Below, in pieces: positions 7,787 to 18,649 of a DNA stretch of 64,000 nt. The stretch lies in NCBI RefSeq assembly GCF_000716435.1, contig NZ_JNWO01000009.1, forward strand, positions 124,001 through 188,000, in the 5' to 3' direction. The notes below the pieces were generated by a model. That model was not told the DNA's origin, did no database searches, and saw only the letters and a list, made by a program, of their open reading frames with translations. Within the stretch, counting starts at the first letter, position 1. Each line of letters opens with the position of its first letter. This DNA is from Streptomyces xylophagus (GTDB lineage: Bacteria > Actinomycetota > Actinomycetes > Streptomycetales > Streptomycetaceae). The position numbers and the translations under genes are program-made.

Positions 7787-8834
7787 CCAGGGCGCGGGGC
7801 GCGTCGGGGTCCTGGCCTCGGGCGATGGTGACCTCGTAGGCGAGGAGCTGCAGCGGGAGGATCTCCAGGACGGGCTGGAGTTCCTCGGGGACGCCCTCGA
7901 CGGGCAGGACGAAGCCGGCCGAGGCCTGGTCGACCTGGCCGGCCGGGCCGATGACGACGAGGTCGGCGCCCCGGCCGCGGAGTCGGTCGAGCACGGGCTG
8001 GAGGGCGGCGCCGCCCTTGCCGTCCGTGACGACCGCGATGACCGGGGAGACGTTGTCGACCATGGCGAGAGGGCCGTGCAGGAGGTCGGCGCCGGAGTAG
8101 GCGAGGGCGGGGATGTAGCTGGTCTCCATCAGCTTGAGGGCGGCTTCCTTGGCGGTGGGATAGCCGTAGCCGCGGGAGGTGATGACCATGCGTTCGGCGA
8201 AGCGGTAGCGGGAGGCGAGGGTGCGGATCTCGTCCTGCCGGGCGAGGAGTTGCTCGGCGAGATCGGGCAGCGCCTTGGCCGCCGCGCCGTCGCCGCCGCG
8301 AAGGCCCTCGACGAAGAGATAGAGCGCGAGAAGGGAGGCTGTATACGTCTTGGTCGCGGGGAGTGCCTTCTCCGGTCCGGCCATGATGTCGATGTGGTAC
8401 TCGGAGACGGCGGCCAGCGGTGAGTCCGGGTTGTTGGTCACGGCGACCGTGATCGCGCCGGCCTCGCGGGCGGCGCGGGTCGAGGCCACCAGGTCCGGGG
8501 AGCCGCCGGACTGACTGACGGTGACGACGAGGACGTCGGTCAGGTCGGGGCGGGCGCCGTAGGCCGTGGTCGTCGACATCGAGGTGAGTCCGCAGGGCAG
8601 GCCGAGGCGGATCTCCAGGAGGTACTTGGCGTACAGGGCGGCGTTGTCGGAGGTGCCGCGGGCGGTGAGCAGCACGAAGCGGGGCCTGCGGGCGGCGACG
8701 TCCTGGGCCACCTGCCGGATGCGCGGGGCGCCCTCGTCCAGGATGCGGCGCAGGACGGCGGGCTGTTCGGCCATCTCGCGGGCCATGATCCGGCCGGGGA
8801 GTTCGCTGTCGGGGGCCGGCGTCGTGGCGGTCAC
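7764..8834 (-). CDS. SIS-domain sugar isomerase/deaminase, GlmS-isomerase-like without glutaminase domain
   Basis: A 356-residue protein with two SIS domains. The first has LLTARGTSDNAALYAKYLLE-like sequence and VSQSGGSPD; the second has SRGYGYPTAKEAALK and SGADLLHGPLA. These are the sugar-phosphate sites of the C-terminal half of glucosamine-6-phosphate synthase. The N-terminal Cys-dependent glutaminase domain is absent, so it should act as an isomerase or deaminase of (N-acetyl)glucosamine phosphates rather than a synthase. It is divergent from nagB, and a dre site lies between them, which points to aminosugar use. GTG 8834 is taken as start; an upstream in-frame ATG at 8879 lacks an SD. 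Confidence 0.82.
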   Translation of the reverse strand: MTATTPAPDSELPGRIMAREMAEQPAVLRRILDEGAPRIRQVAQDVAARRPRFVLLTARGTSDNAALYAKYLLEIRLGLPCGLTSMSTTTAYGARPDLTDVLVVTVSQSGGSPDLVASTRAAREAGAITVAVTNNPDSPLAAVSEYHIDIMAGPEKALPATKTYTASLLALYLFVEGLRGGDGAAAKALPDLAEQLLARQDEIRTLASRYRFAERMVITSRGYGYPTAKEAALKLMETSYIPALAYSGADLLHGPLAMVDNVSPVIAVVTDGKGGAALQPVLDRLRGRGADLVVIGPAGQVDQASAGFVLPVEGVPEELQPVLEILPLQLLAYEVTIARGQDPDAPRALAKVTETR

Positions 8835-8984
8835 GCGGGGTCCTCCGGAGGTCGGTCGCGACAGTGGTGCGGTGTCCATTTCACCCCGTCGGACGGAGAT
8901 GCGCCTCTGTGGGGCGGTTACCGGTTTTCGGACAGGCGGCGAACTCTGGGAGGCAGGACCCTCCTCTGTTAGATTGGGGCACGG

Positions 8985-9000
8985 ATTGGTCTAAACCACA
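8985..9000. promoter_or_regulatory. DasR operator (dre) upstream of nagB
   Basis: ATTGGTCTAAACCACA matches the dre consensus at 13 of 16 positions and lies 50 bases before the nagB start. It may also serve the divergent SIS-domain gene. The dre upstream of nagB is known in S. coelicolor. Confidence 0.8.
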
Positions 9001-9049
9001 CAGCTCTTCCGGACTCCTCGAAGTCCCCTCTGCAGAACGGCAGGCCAGC

Positions 9050-9835
9050 GTGGAAGTTGTCATCGTTCCGGACGCCAAGTCGGGCGGCGAGCTGATCGCC
9101 GAGGCCATGGCACAGCTGCTCCGGCGCAAGCCGGACGCGCTTCTCGGTGTGGCCACCGGGTCGACGCCGCTGCCCATCTACGAAGCGCTGGCGGCCAAGG
9201 TCCGCGCCGGGGGCGTGGACACCTCGCGAGCGCGGATAGCCCAGCTCGACGAGTACGTGGGGCTGCCCGCCGAGCACCCGGAGTCGTACCGCTCGGTGCT
9301 GCGGCGCGAGGTGCTGGAGCGGCTCGGGGTCGGGATCGACGCGTTCATCGGGCCGGACGGAACCGCCGAGGACGTGCAGGCGGCCTGCGAGGCGTACGAC
9401 CGGGCGCTGGGTGAGGCCGGCGGGGTGGATCTGCAGATACTGGGGATCGGCACCGACGGGCACATCGGGTTCAACGAGCCGTGCTCGTCGCTGGCCTCGC
9501 GGACGCGGATCAAGACGCTGACCGAGCAGACGCGGGTGGACAACGCGCGGTTCTTCGACGGCGACATCGAGCAGGTCCCGCACCACGTCATCACGCAGGG
9601 CATCGGCACGATCCTCGAGGCCCGGCACCTGGTGCTGCTCGCGACCGGCGAGGGCAAGGCGGACGCGGTCGCCGCGACCGTGGAGGGGCCGGTCGCCGCG
9701 GTGTGCCCGGCGTCGGCGCTGCAGTTGCACCGGCATGCGACGGTCGTGGTCGACGAGGGCGCCGCGTCCAAGCTGAAGCTCGCGGACTATTTCCGGCACA
9801 CGTTCGTCAACAAGCCGGACTGGCAGGGGATCTGA
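9050..9835 (+). CDS. nagB: Glucosamine-6-phosphate deaminase
   Basis: A 261-residue enzyme that converts glucosamine-6-phosphate to fructose-6-phosphate and ammonia, feeding GlcNAc carbon into glycolysis in the cytoplasm. Diagnostic motifs are GVATGSTPLPIY (substrate phosphate loop), LDEYVG with the catalytic Asp, GIGTDGHIGFNEP with the catalytic His, and a C-terminal lid region. Length equals that of other bacterial NagB proteins. I chose GTG 9050 (VEVVIVPDA) because the longer in-frame starts give a non-homologous leader. A dre site precedes it and a strong hairpin follows. Confidence 0.95.
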   Translation: MEVVIVPDAKSGGELIAEAMAQLLRRKPDALLGVATGSTPLPIYEALAAKVRAGGVDTSRARIAQLDEYVGLPAEHPESYRSVLRREVLERLGVGIDAFIGPDGTAEDVQAACEAYDRALGEAGGVDLQILGIGTDGHIGFNEPCSSLASRTRIKTLTEQTRVDNARFFDGDIEQVPHHVITQGIGTILEARHLVLLATGEGKADAVAATVEGPVAAVCPASALQLHRHATVVVDEGAASKLKLADYFRHTFVNKPDWQGI

Positions 9836-9854
9836 GGTTCCGTTCGGACATATG

Positions 9855-9891
9855 CCGGTGCCGGGCCCCCTCGTGGAAGGCCCGGCACCGG
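9855..9891. terminator. Bidirectional terminator between nagB and dasD
   Basis: 13-bp GC-rich perfect stem (CCGGTGCCGGGCC with its complement) in the gap between the convergent genes nagB and dasD. Confidence 0.75.
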
Positions 9892-9939
9892 TGTATTCGG
9901 AGGTGTTCCCCGGGTCGGGGTCGCTCCCCCGGCTCGCGG

Positions 9940-11478
9940 TCACGTCCCGGCGATGACCTCCGCCGCCGCGTGGCCGCAGACTCGGGCCGCGCCGTGGGTG
10001 GCGATGTGGAGGGCGCCTCGGGGAGCGGCCTGCGGTACGCCCATCTCGACCACGACGGTGTCGGGGCGGGCGGCCAGCAGGGTGTCGAGGGCAGCCGCCA
10101 TCCAGGGGTGGCGGTGTTCGTCCCGGACCACGGCCACGATGCGCCGCGTCCCGGCCGCCTTCAGCACCACACGCCCCGCGTCCTCGTCCGCCCCGGCGAA
10201 ACCGGCCGTCTCGGTGCCGGGCAGGAGACGGGCGAGTTCCGCGGCCACGCCCCAGGGTGTCTCGTCGCCGACGGCGATGTTGGCGACGGGGGTGAGGAGG
10301 GCGACGTAGGGCGGTTCGGTGAGCGGGGTGAAGTCGTCGGCGCCGGTGACCGTGAGGGCACGGCGGGCGGCGACGAGGCCGATGTCGACGCGCGTCACCT
10401 CTGCGGCGGGGGCGCGGTCCGTGTCCGCGGCGGAGCCCTGGTCCGGGGTGGACGCGGCCGCCGGCCCCGACGCCGTCCAGCGGGCCAACGCCCGTACCCG
10501 CTCGGCCGCTTCGGCCAGGCGTTCCTCGGGGAGTTCGCCCGCGCGCACCGCTCCGACCAGCGCGTCCCGCAGGCGTCGTACCGTCTCGTCGTCCGCGAGG
10601 CCGCCGCCCACGCAGATCGCGTCGGCGCCGGCGGCGATCGCGAGGACGCTGCCGCGTTCGATGCCGTAGGTGGCGGCGATGGCCTGCATCTCCATGCCGT
10701 CGGTGACGATGAGGCCGTCGTAGCCGAGTTGGCCGCGGAGGAGGTCGGTGAGGATGCGGAGGGAGAGGGTGGCCGGGCGGTCCGGGTCCAGGGTCGGGAC
10801 CAGGATGTGGGCGCTCATCACCGCGCGGGTGCCGGCGGCGATGGCCGCGCGGAACGGGAGCAGTTCGCGCTGCTCCAGGACCGGCGAGTCCGCGTCGATG
10901 CGCGGCAGCGCGTGGTGGGAGTCGACCGCCGTGTCGCCGTGGCCCGGGAAGTGTTTCGTGCAGGCGGCGACGCCGGCCGACTGGAGGCCGGTGACGTAGG
11001 CGGCCGTGTGCCGGGCGACCAGTTCCGGGTCGGCGCCGAAGGAGCGGACGCCGATGACCGGGTTGGAGGGGTTGGAGTTGACGTCGGCGGAGGGGGCCCA
11101 GTTCAGGTTCACTCCGCAGGCGGCGAGTCGGCGGCCCAGCTCGTGGGCCACCGCCCTCGTCAGGTCCACGTCGTCCACCGCGCCGAGCGCGTGGTTGCCC
11201 GGGAAGGAGGAGCCCGTCCGCACTTCGAGGCGCGTGACGTCTCCGCCCTCCTCGTCGATCGCGACCAGCACGTCGTCCCGTTCGGACCGCAACTGGGCGG
11301 TCAGGGAGGAGAGTTGCTCGGGTGACGCGATGTTGCGGCCGAACAGGCCCACCGAGGCCAGGCCTTCGCCGAGGCGCCGCAGCAGCCAGTCGGGGGCCGT
11401 GGTGCCGGGGAAGCCGGGCTGCAGGACGGTGAGGGCGTCGCGCGTCAGGGTGTCTGTACCGCTGGCGAGTGTCGTCAT
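9940..11478 (-). CDS. dasD: Family 3 glycoside hydrolase, beta-N-acetylglucosaminidase (DasD-like)
   Basis: A 512-residue GH3 enzyme. The (beta/alpha)8 domain shows FGRNIASPEQL, KHFPGHGDTAVDSHH (the NagZ-type His/Asp loop of GH3 N-acetylglucosaminidases) and the nucleophile Asp in VTDGMEM. A C-terminal domain of ~150 residues follows. No signal peptide is visible, so it should hydrolyse imported chitooligosaccharides inside the cell. It starts 10 bases after the dasC stop and is probably the last gene of the dasABC transcript. Assignment to dasD is from its position and family. Confidence 0.88.
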   Translation of the reverse strand: MTTLASGTDTLTRDALTVLQPGFPGTTAPDWLLRRLGEGLASVGLFGRNIASPEQLSSLTAQLRSERDDVLVAIDEEGGDVTRLEVRTGSSFPGNHALGAVDDVDLTRAVAHELGRRLAACGVNLNWAPSADVNSNPSNPVIGVRSFGADPELVARHTAAYVTGLQSAGVAACTKHFPGHGDTAVDSHHALPRIDADSPVLEQRELLPFRAAIAAGTRAVMSAHILVPTLDPDRPATLSLRILTDLLRGQLGYDGLIVTDGMEMQAIAATYGIERGSVLAIAAGADAICVGGGLADDETVRRLRDALVGAVRAGELPEERLAEAAERVRALARWTASGPAAASTPDQGSAADTDRAPAAEVTRVDIGLVAARRALTVTGADDFTPLTEPPYVALLTPVANIAVGDETPWGVAAELARLLPGTETAGFAGADEDAGRVVLKAAGTRRIVAVVRDEHRHPWMAAALDTLLAARPDTVVVEMGVPQAAPRGALHIATHGAARVCGHAAAEVIAGT

Positions 11479-11487
11479 CGGTTGGCG

Positions 11488-12351
11488 TTATCCCTTCACA
11501 GCGCCCGCGGTCAGCCCCGCGGCCATCTTGCGCTGGACGATGAGGAACAGGACGACGATCGGCACGGCCATCATCGTGGCGCCGGCCATCATCGGGGCGT
11601 ACTCGGTGCCGTGCTTGGTGGTGAAGTTGCCGAGCCAGACGGTCGCCGTCTGGTGCTCCTGGCTCAGCAGCATGAGGGCGTACAGGTACTCGTTCCAGGC
11701 CTGGATGAAGCCGTAGACCGAAGTGGCGACCATGCCCGGGGCCAGGAGCGGGAAGACCACGCGGATGAAGGCGCCGGTGCGGGAGCAGCCGTCGACCATG
11801 GCCGCCTCCTCTAGCTCCTTCGGGATGTTGACGATGAAGCCGCGCAGGGTCCACACCGTGAACGGGAGGATGAAGGTGAGGTAGGTGATGACCAGGCCGG
11901 AGAGCTTGTCGTACTGGTCGAGGTCGTTCAGGAGCAGGAAGACCGGGATGATCATCGAGACCAGCGGGACCATCTGGACCGCGAGGATGCCGACGATCAC
12001 GATCTTGCGGCCCCGGAAGGCGAAGCGGGAGATCGCGAGCGCGGCCAGCAGGCCGACGATGACGCCGATCACGACCACCGACAGGGACACGATGAGGCTG
12101 CGGCCGACCGGGCCCCAGAAGTCGGCGATGTCCAGCGCCCGGCGGAAGTTGTCGAGCGTGATGCCGGTGGGCAGCAGGCTCGGGTCCGGGTCGATGGCGT
12201 CCCGCGCCGGTTTGAACGCCGTGTCGAGCATCCAGTAGAGGGGGAAGCCGACGACGACGAAGACGAGCAGGCCGACGAGGTTCCAGCCGACCTTGGACTT
12301 CCGGCGCCCACCGGTCGGCTTCCGGGGCGCGTCGGTCGTGAGCGCGCTCAT
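11488..12351 (-). CDS. dasC: Sugar ABC transporter permease DasC
   Basis: A 287-residue inner-membrane permease of the MalG type with six TM segments (first at about 20-40). It has the cytoplasmic EAA loop, EAAMVDGCSRTGAFI, near residue 195, which docks on the ATPase. Its ATG overlaps the dasB stop (ATGA). With DasA and DasB it imports N,N'-diacetylchitobiose. No ATPase gene is present in the cluster; in Streptomyces the shared ATPase MsiK, encoded elsewhere, energises this importer. Confidence 0.92.
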   Translation of the reverse strand: MSALTTDAPRKPTGGRRKSKVGWNLVGLLVFVVVGFPLYWMLDTAFKPARDAIDPDPSLLPTGITLDNFRRALDIADFWGPVGRSLIVSLSVVVIGVIVGLLAALAISRFAFRGRKIVIVGILAVQMVPLVSMIIPVFLLLNDLDQYDKLSGLVITYLTFILPFTVWTLRGFIVNIPKELEEAAMVDGCSRTGAFIRVVFPLLAPGMVATSVYGFIQAWNEYLYALMLLSQEHQTATVWLGNFTTKHGTEYAPMMAGATMMAVPIVVLFLIVQRKMAAGLTAGAVKG

Positions 12352-13331
12352 TCGACCTCTCCGATCTGAAGCATCTGACGCATGTAGACGGCGACGACAC
12401 CGAGCAGCAGCACCACCGTGACCAGGGCTATCGCGGAACCCTGTCCGTAGTCGTTGACGACGAAGGCACGGTCGTAGGAATAGGTGCTGAGCAGTTGGAA
12501 GTCGGCCTCGGGGTGGCCGCCGCGCATCACGAACACCTGGGGGAAGACGCCCATGTCCCAGATCACCGACAGGGTCGTCAGCATCACGATGATCGGCTTG
12601 AGGATGGGCAGGGTGACGTACCGGAAGACGCCCCAGGCGCCGGCGCCGTCGAGGCGGGCGGCCTCCTCCAACTCCTGGGGGACCTGGGTGAGTCCGGCGC
12701 TCAGGGTGATCACCACGAAGGGCACCGCGCCCCACACCACCAGCAGCATGATCACGAGGAGACCCTGCGGTCCGCTCGCGAACCAGTTGTGGCCGATCAT
12801 GTCGACGCCGGGCAACTTGCTGAGCAGCGCGTTGAAGACGCCGTAGTCCGAGTCGAAGAGCCACTTGAAGACGGTGGTCGCGACGATGACCGGCATGCCC
12901 CAACTGGCCACCAGGACAACGTTGATGAGCGTCTTCATCCAGCCGGAGACCTTCTGCTGGAGCAGGGCGAGTGCCATGCCGGCGACCATCGTGAAGATGA
13001 CCGAGCCGGCCGCGAAGACGATCGTGCGGACGACAACGCCCCAGAACTCGCCGTCGCTCAGGACCCCGGAGAAGTTGTCGAAGCCGACCCACTCGGCGGG
13101 CTTGAAGCCCCACAGCTGGGACTGCCCGAACGACTGGAAGGACAGCGTGACCAGGCGGACCAGCGGATAGCCCATGACGAGGGCGAGGATCAGCAGGCAG
13201 GGCGCGAGCAGCAGCCAGGGAATCCCGGCCCCTCTCGACGTCCGCTTTCTGCGCGAGGCGTCGGGGACGCGCGGTGGCGGCGCCTGCCGCGGCGGCGGCA
13301 CCTTGGCGGGGGTGGTCGTGTCGGCACTCAT
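12348..13331 (-). CDS. dasB: Sugar ABC transporter permease DasB
   Basis: A 327-residue MalF-type permease. A Pro/Arg-rich cytoplasmic N-terminus (~38 residues) precedes six TM segments. The EAA loop, EEAARLDGAGAWGVF, lies near residue 225. ATG 13331 was chosen over the longer open frame because it follows GAGGAGCGCGCG and starts the typical Ser/Thr leader. It lies about 100 bases downstream of dasA and is coupled to dasC. Confidence 0.92.
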   Translation of the reverse strand: MSADTTTPAKVPPPRQAPPPRVPDASRRKRTSRGAGIPWLLLAPCLLILALVMGYPLVRLVTLSFQSFGQSQLWGFKPAEWVGFDNFSGVLSDGEFWGVVVRTIVFAAGSVIFTMVAGMALALLQQKVSGWMKTLINVVLVASWGMPVIVATTVFKWLFDSDYGVFNALLSKLPGVDMIGHNWFASGPQGLLVIMLLVVWGAVPFVVITLSAGLTQVPQELEEAARLDGAGAWGVFRYVTLPILKPIIVMLTTLSVIWDMGVFPQVFVMRGGHPEADFQLLSTYSYDRAFVVNDYGQGSAIALVTVVLLLGVVAVYMRQMLQIGEVE

Positions 13332-13430
13332 CGCGCGCTCCTCAGCGATCCCTCTGGTCGTACGGCCGTACGTGAGGCAGGGCCCTGCCCCGAAGGTCTC
13401 CCCCGGGTCCAACAGGGCCCTGCCCTCAGG

Positions 13431-14717
13431 TCACTTGGTGTTGATGACCTTGTCGATCGCGGTGTCCGCTTCCTTCGCGGCGTCCGCCACCGACTTCTTG
13501 CCGGTGCCGATGTTCTGCAGCATCGTCTGCAGAACCTGAGCCTTCTCGACCTGGCCCCAGCCCGGTGCCATCGGGACGAACCAGTTGGACTCGGCCGCGG
13601 TGGCCGGGACCGCCGTCGCGGGGTCGCTCTTCAGCGTCGCGAGGTCGGTCTTGTTGTTCGGCAGGTTGCCCTTGGCCATCAGGCCCTTCTGGCCGGAGGG
13701 ACCGGTGAAGGCGTTGATCCACTCGGCTGCAAGGGCCTGCGCCTTGGACTTGACCGGGACGGCCAGGTCCGAACCGCCCAGGAACACGGGCATGTTCTTG
13801 CCGGACGGGCCGGGCATCACGAAGTTGACGAGGTCGGTCTTCAGCTTGCCGCCGGTCTTGTCGTTCTTCGGGTCGGCGGCGGTCGCGCCCTCCCACGCGG
13901 CGGCGAAGATCATGGACGCCTTGCCCTGGCCGTAGACGATGTAACGGTCGGACTCGTCCTTGGTCTTGTCGCCGTGCATGTACTTGTCGATGACCGACTT
14001 CCACTCGTTGAGTCCCTTGATGGACTCGGGCGAGGAGAGGCTGGCCTTCCACTCACTGCCGGACTGGGTGGCGATCGCGCCGCCGGCGTCGTAGACGAAG
14101 GACATGGCCGCGTACCAGTCACGGGTGGGCTGGTACCAGGCGCTGAACTTGCTGCCTTCCTTCTTCTGGATCTTGTCCAGGTCGGCGGTCAGCTCGGTGT
14201 ACGTCGTCGGGGGTGTCTTGACGCCGACCGAAGCGGCGATGTCCGTACGCCAGTTGGCGACGCGGCCACCGGCGTAGTAGGGGACGCCGTAGGTCTTGCC
14301 GTCGTAGGTCACGGAGGCCTTGAGGCCGTCGAGCCAGGCGGAGGAGTTGGTGAACTTGGAAGGGTCGACGGGTGCGAAGGCGCCCTTGACCATGTAGCCC
14401 AGCATCTCGGTGTTGCCCATCTCGACCACGTCGGGGGCCTTGTCGGTGGCGAGGACCGCGTCGAGCTTGGTGTTCTTGTCCGGCCAGCCGTAGTACTCGT
14501 GCTTGATCTTGACGCCGGGGTGCGCCTTCTGCACAGCCGTGTCGGCCGCCTTCACCAGCTGGGGCCAGTTGTTCTGCGCGTCGACGGTGAGCCAGACGGT
14601 CAGCTCCTTGGCGTCGGCGCCGCTGTTCGAAGAGCCCTTGTCGTCGTTGCCCCCGCACGCCGCGATGGAGACCATCATGCCCGCGATACCGATCGCGGCT
14701 ATCAGCTTGCGCTTCAC
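13431..14717 (-). CDS. dasA: Chitobiose-binding lipoprotein DasA
   Basis: A 428-residue extracellular solute-binding protein (family 1). The signal peptide is followed by a lipobox ending SIAACGG; the Cys at residue ~20 is the lipidation site. The mature part has the ELTVWLTVD first strand and the usual two-lobe architecture ending in a helical KEADTAIDKVIN tail. GTG 14717 follows GAGGAGGGTGGC at ideal spacing; the longer frame to 14840 has no signal-peptide character. It captures N,N'-diacetylchitobiose for DasBC. Two dre-like sites lie upstream, and DasR repression is well known for this gene. Confidence 0.93.
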   Translation of the reverse strand: MKRKLIAAIGIAGMMVSIAACGGNDDKGSSNSGADAKELTVWLTVDAQNNWPQLVKAADTAVQKAHPGVKIKHEYYGWPDKNTKLDAVLATDKAPDVVEMGNTEMLGYMVKGAFAPVDPSKFTNSSAWLDGLKASVTYDGKTYGVPYYAGGRVANWRTDIAASVGVKTPPTTYTELTADLDKIQKKEGSKFSAWYQPTRDWYAAMSFVYDAGGAIATQSGSEWKASLSSPESIKGLNEWKSVIDKYMHGDKTKDESDRYIVYGQGKASMIFAAAWEGATAADPKNDKTGGKLKTDLVNFVMPGPSGKNMPVFLGGSDLAVPVKSKAQALAAEWINAFTGPSGQKGLMAKGNLPNNKTDLATLKSDPATAVPATAAESNWFVPMAPGWGQVEKAQVLQTMLQNIGTGKKSVADAAKEADTAIDKVINTK

Positions 14718-14774
14718 GCCACCCTCCTCAGGGATGCCTGCCACACCTCCCGCCCATGGGCCGGGACCTGAACC

Positions 14775-14790
14775 AATGGTGTAGACCAGT
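14775..14790. promoter_or_regulatory. DasR operator (dre) upstream of dasA
   Basis: AATGGTGTAGACCAGT, 14 of 16 matches to the dre consensus, 58 bases before the dasA start codon. Confidence 0.85.
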
Positions 14791-14798
14791 ACCCGGAG

Positions 14799-14814
14799 CT
14801 TGGACCAGACCAGA
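14799..14814. promoter_or_regulatory. Second, weaker dre-like site upstream of dasA
   Basis: CTTGGACCAGACCAGA keeps 11 of 16 consensus positions and lies eight bases beyond the first site. Cooperative binding is possible. Confidence 0.5.
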
Positions 14815-14922
14815 GGGCCTGTCAAGAGCCCCCGAAACACCCCTGACCAGCCGTTATGGGACCTACATATGCAGGAACCTTTAAGTAAGAAGGCAGCGAA
14901 AACAGCAGTGCCGGAGTACTCT

Positions 14923-15791
<869 letters not shown>

Positions 15792-15892
15792 TTCGTGGCG
15801 CGACTGAAGCGCCCACAGGACTAAGGGACTTACGGAGTTACCCGGGTTGCTCTACGTTCCTCCCGTCGCCGCATGGACGGGAGGACCACCCG

Positions 15893-18011
<2,119 letters not shown>

Positions 18012-18040
<29 letters not shown>

Positions 18041-18212
18041 CGGAGTGCGGTGGTACGTCCGGGAGTTGATGGACGAGTCGGCGTACGAGCGGTATGTCGC
18101 GCACGTACGCCGGGACCACCCGGAGGCGGAGGTCCCGGACCGGCGCGACTTCGAAAGGATGCGGACGGACCGCCAGGAGGCCGACCCGAGGCAGGGCTTC
18201 CGCTGCTGCTGA
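18012..18212 (+). CDS. YbdD/YjiX-family small protein (CstA partner)
   Basis: A 66-residue protein of the DUF466 family with the typical YERYVAHVRRDHPE and ERMRTDRQE blocks and a Cys-Cys C-terminus. YbdD-like proteins are encoded next to CstA/BtsT and are needed for transport activity in E. coli. The ATG lies inside the cstA 3' end (29-base overlap, another frame), so the two are translationally linked. Confidence 0.85.
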
Positions 18213-18256
18213 CCCTTGCCTGCCCCCTTGCCTGACCCCTCCCTGACCCCCGCTTT

Positions 18257-18270
18257 TGACACCGATGTCA
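18257..18270. promoter_or_regulatory. Dyad upstream of the DUF3311/symporter operon
   Basis: TGACA-CCGA-TGTCA palindrome 116 bases before the DUF3311 start. Possible operator; the binding protein is unknown. Confidence 0.35.
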
Positions 18271-18385
18271 GGCTTTCACTAAATCGACATGCCGATATGC
18301 GGACGGGGTCTTTCGCCGCGGTGATTCCGTGACCTACATTGCCTGCGCGTTACACAGGTGATCAGTGAGGGGACGGAGCCGCGAA

Positions 18386-18649
18386 ATGTCAGATGTACCC
18401 GAAGTTCCGCCCGAAGTGGCGGCACCGGTGGTGACACCGGTGCGCGTCGTCATCGCCGTCTGCCTGCTCGCACCGTTCGTGGCGATGCTCTGGGTCGGCT
18501 CCTACGCCAAGACGGACCCCACGTTCATCGGCATCCCGTTCTTCTACTGGTACCAGATGCTCTGGGTGCTGATCTCGACGGCGCTGACGATGACCGCCTA
18601 CAAACTGTGGCAGCGCGACCAGCGGGCCCGCCCCGGAGGTAACCGGTGA
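18386..18649 (+). CDS. DUF3311 membrane protein (symporter accessory subunit)
   Basis: An 87-residue protein with two TM segments (about 19-38 and 51-71) and a basic tail, matching DUF3311. This family is encoded directly upstream of SSS-type symporters. Start ATG 18386 (MSDVPEV). Its stop overlaps the GTG start of the symporter (GTGA), which argues for a stoichiometric complex, although the role is not established. Confidence 0.82.
   Translation: MSDVPEVPPEVAAPVVTPVRVVIAVCLLAPFVAMLWVGSYAKTDPTFIGIPFFYWYQMLWVLISTALTMTAYKLWQRDQRARPGGNR

Noticed and set aside
8969..12400. Minus-strand open frame of 1,143 codons across nagB-dasD-dasC
   Set aside because: Arg/Pro/Gly-rich shadow of the real frames; it lacks an SD and contradicts nagB, dasD and dasC.
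12495..14771. Long + strand open frame of 758 codons opposite dasA/dasB
   Set aside because: It is antisense to three clear ABC transporter genes, is rich in Asp/Gly/Val/Arg typical of shadow frames in GC-rich DNA, and has no domain.
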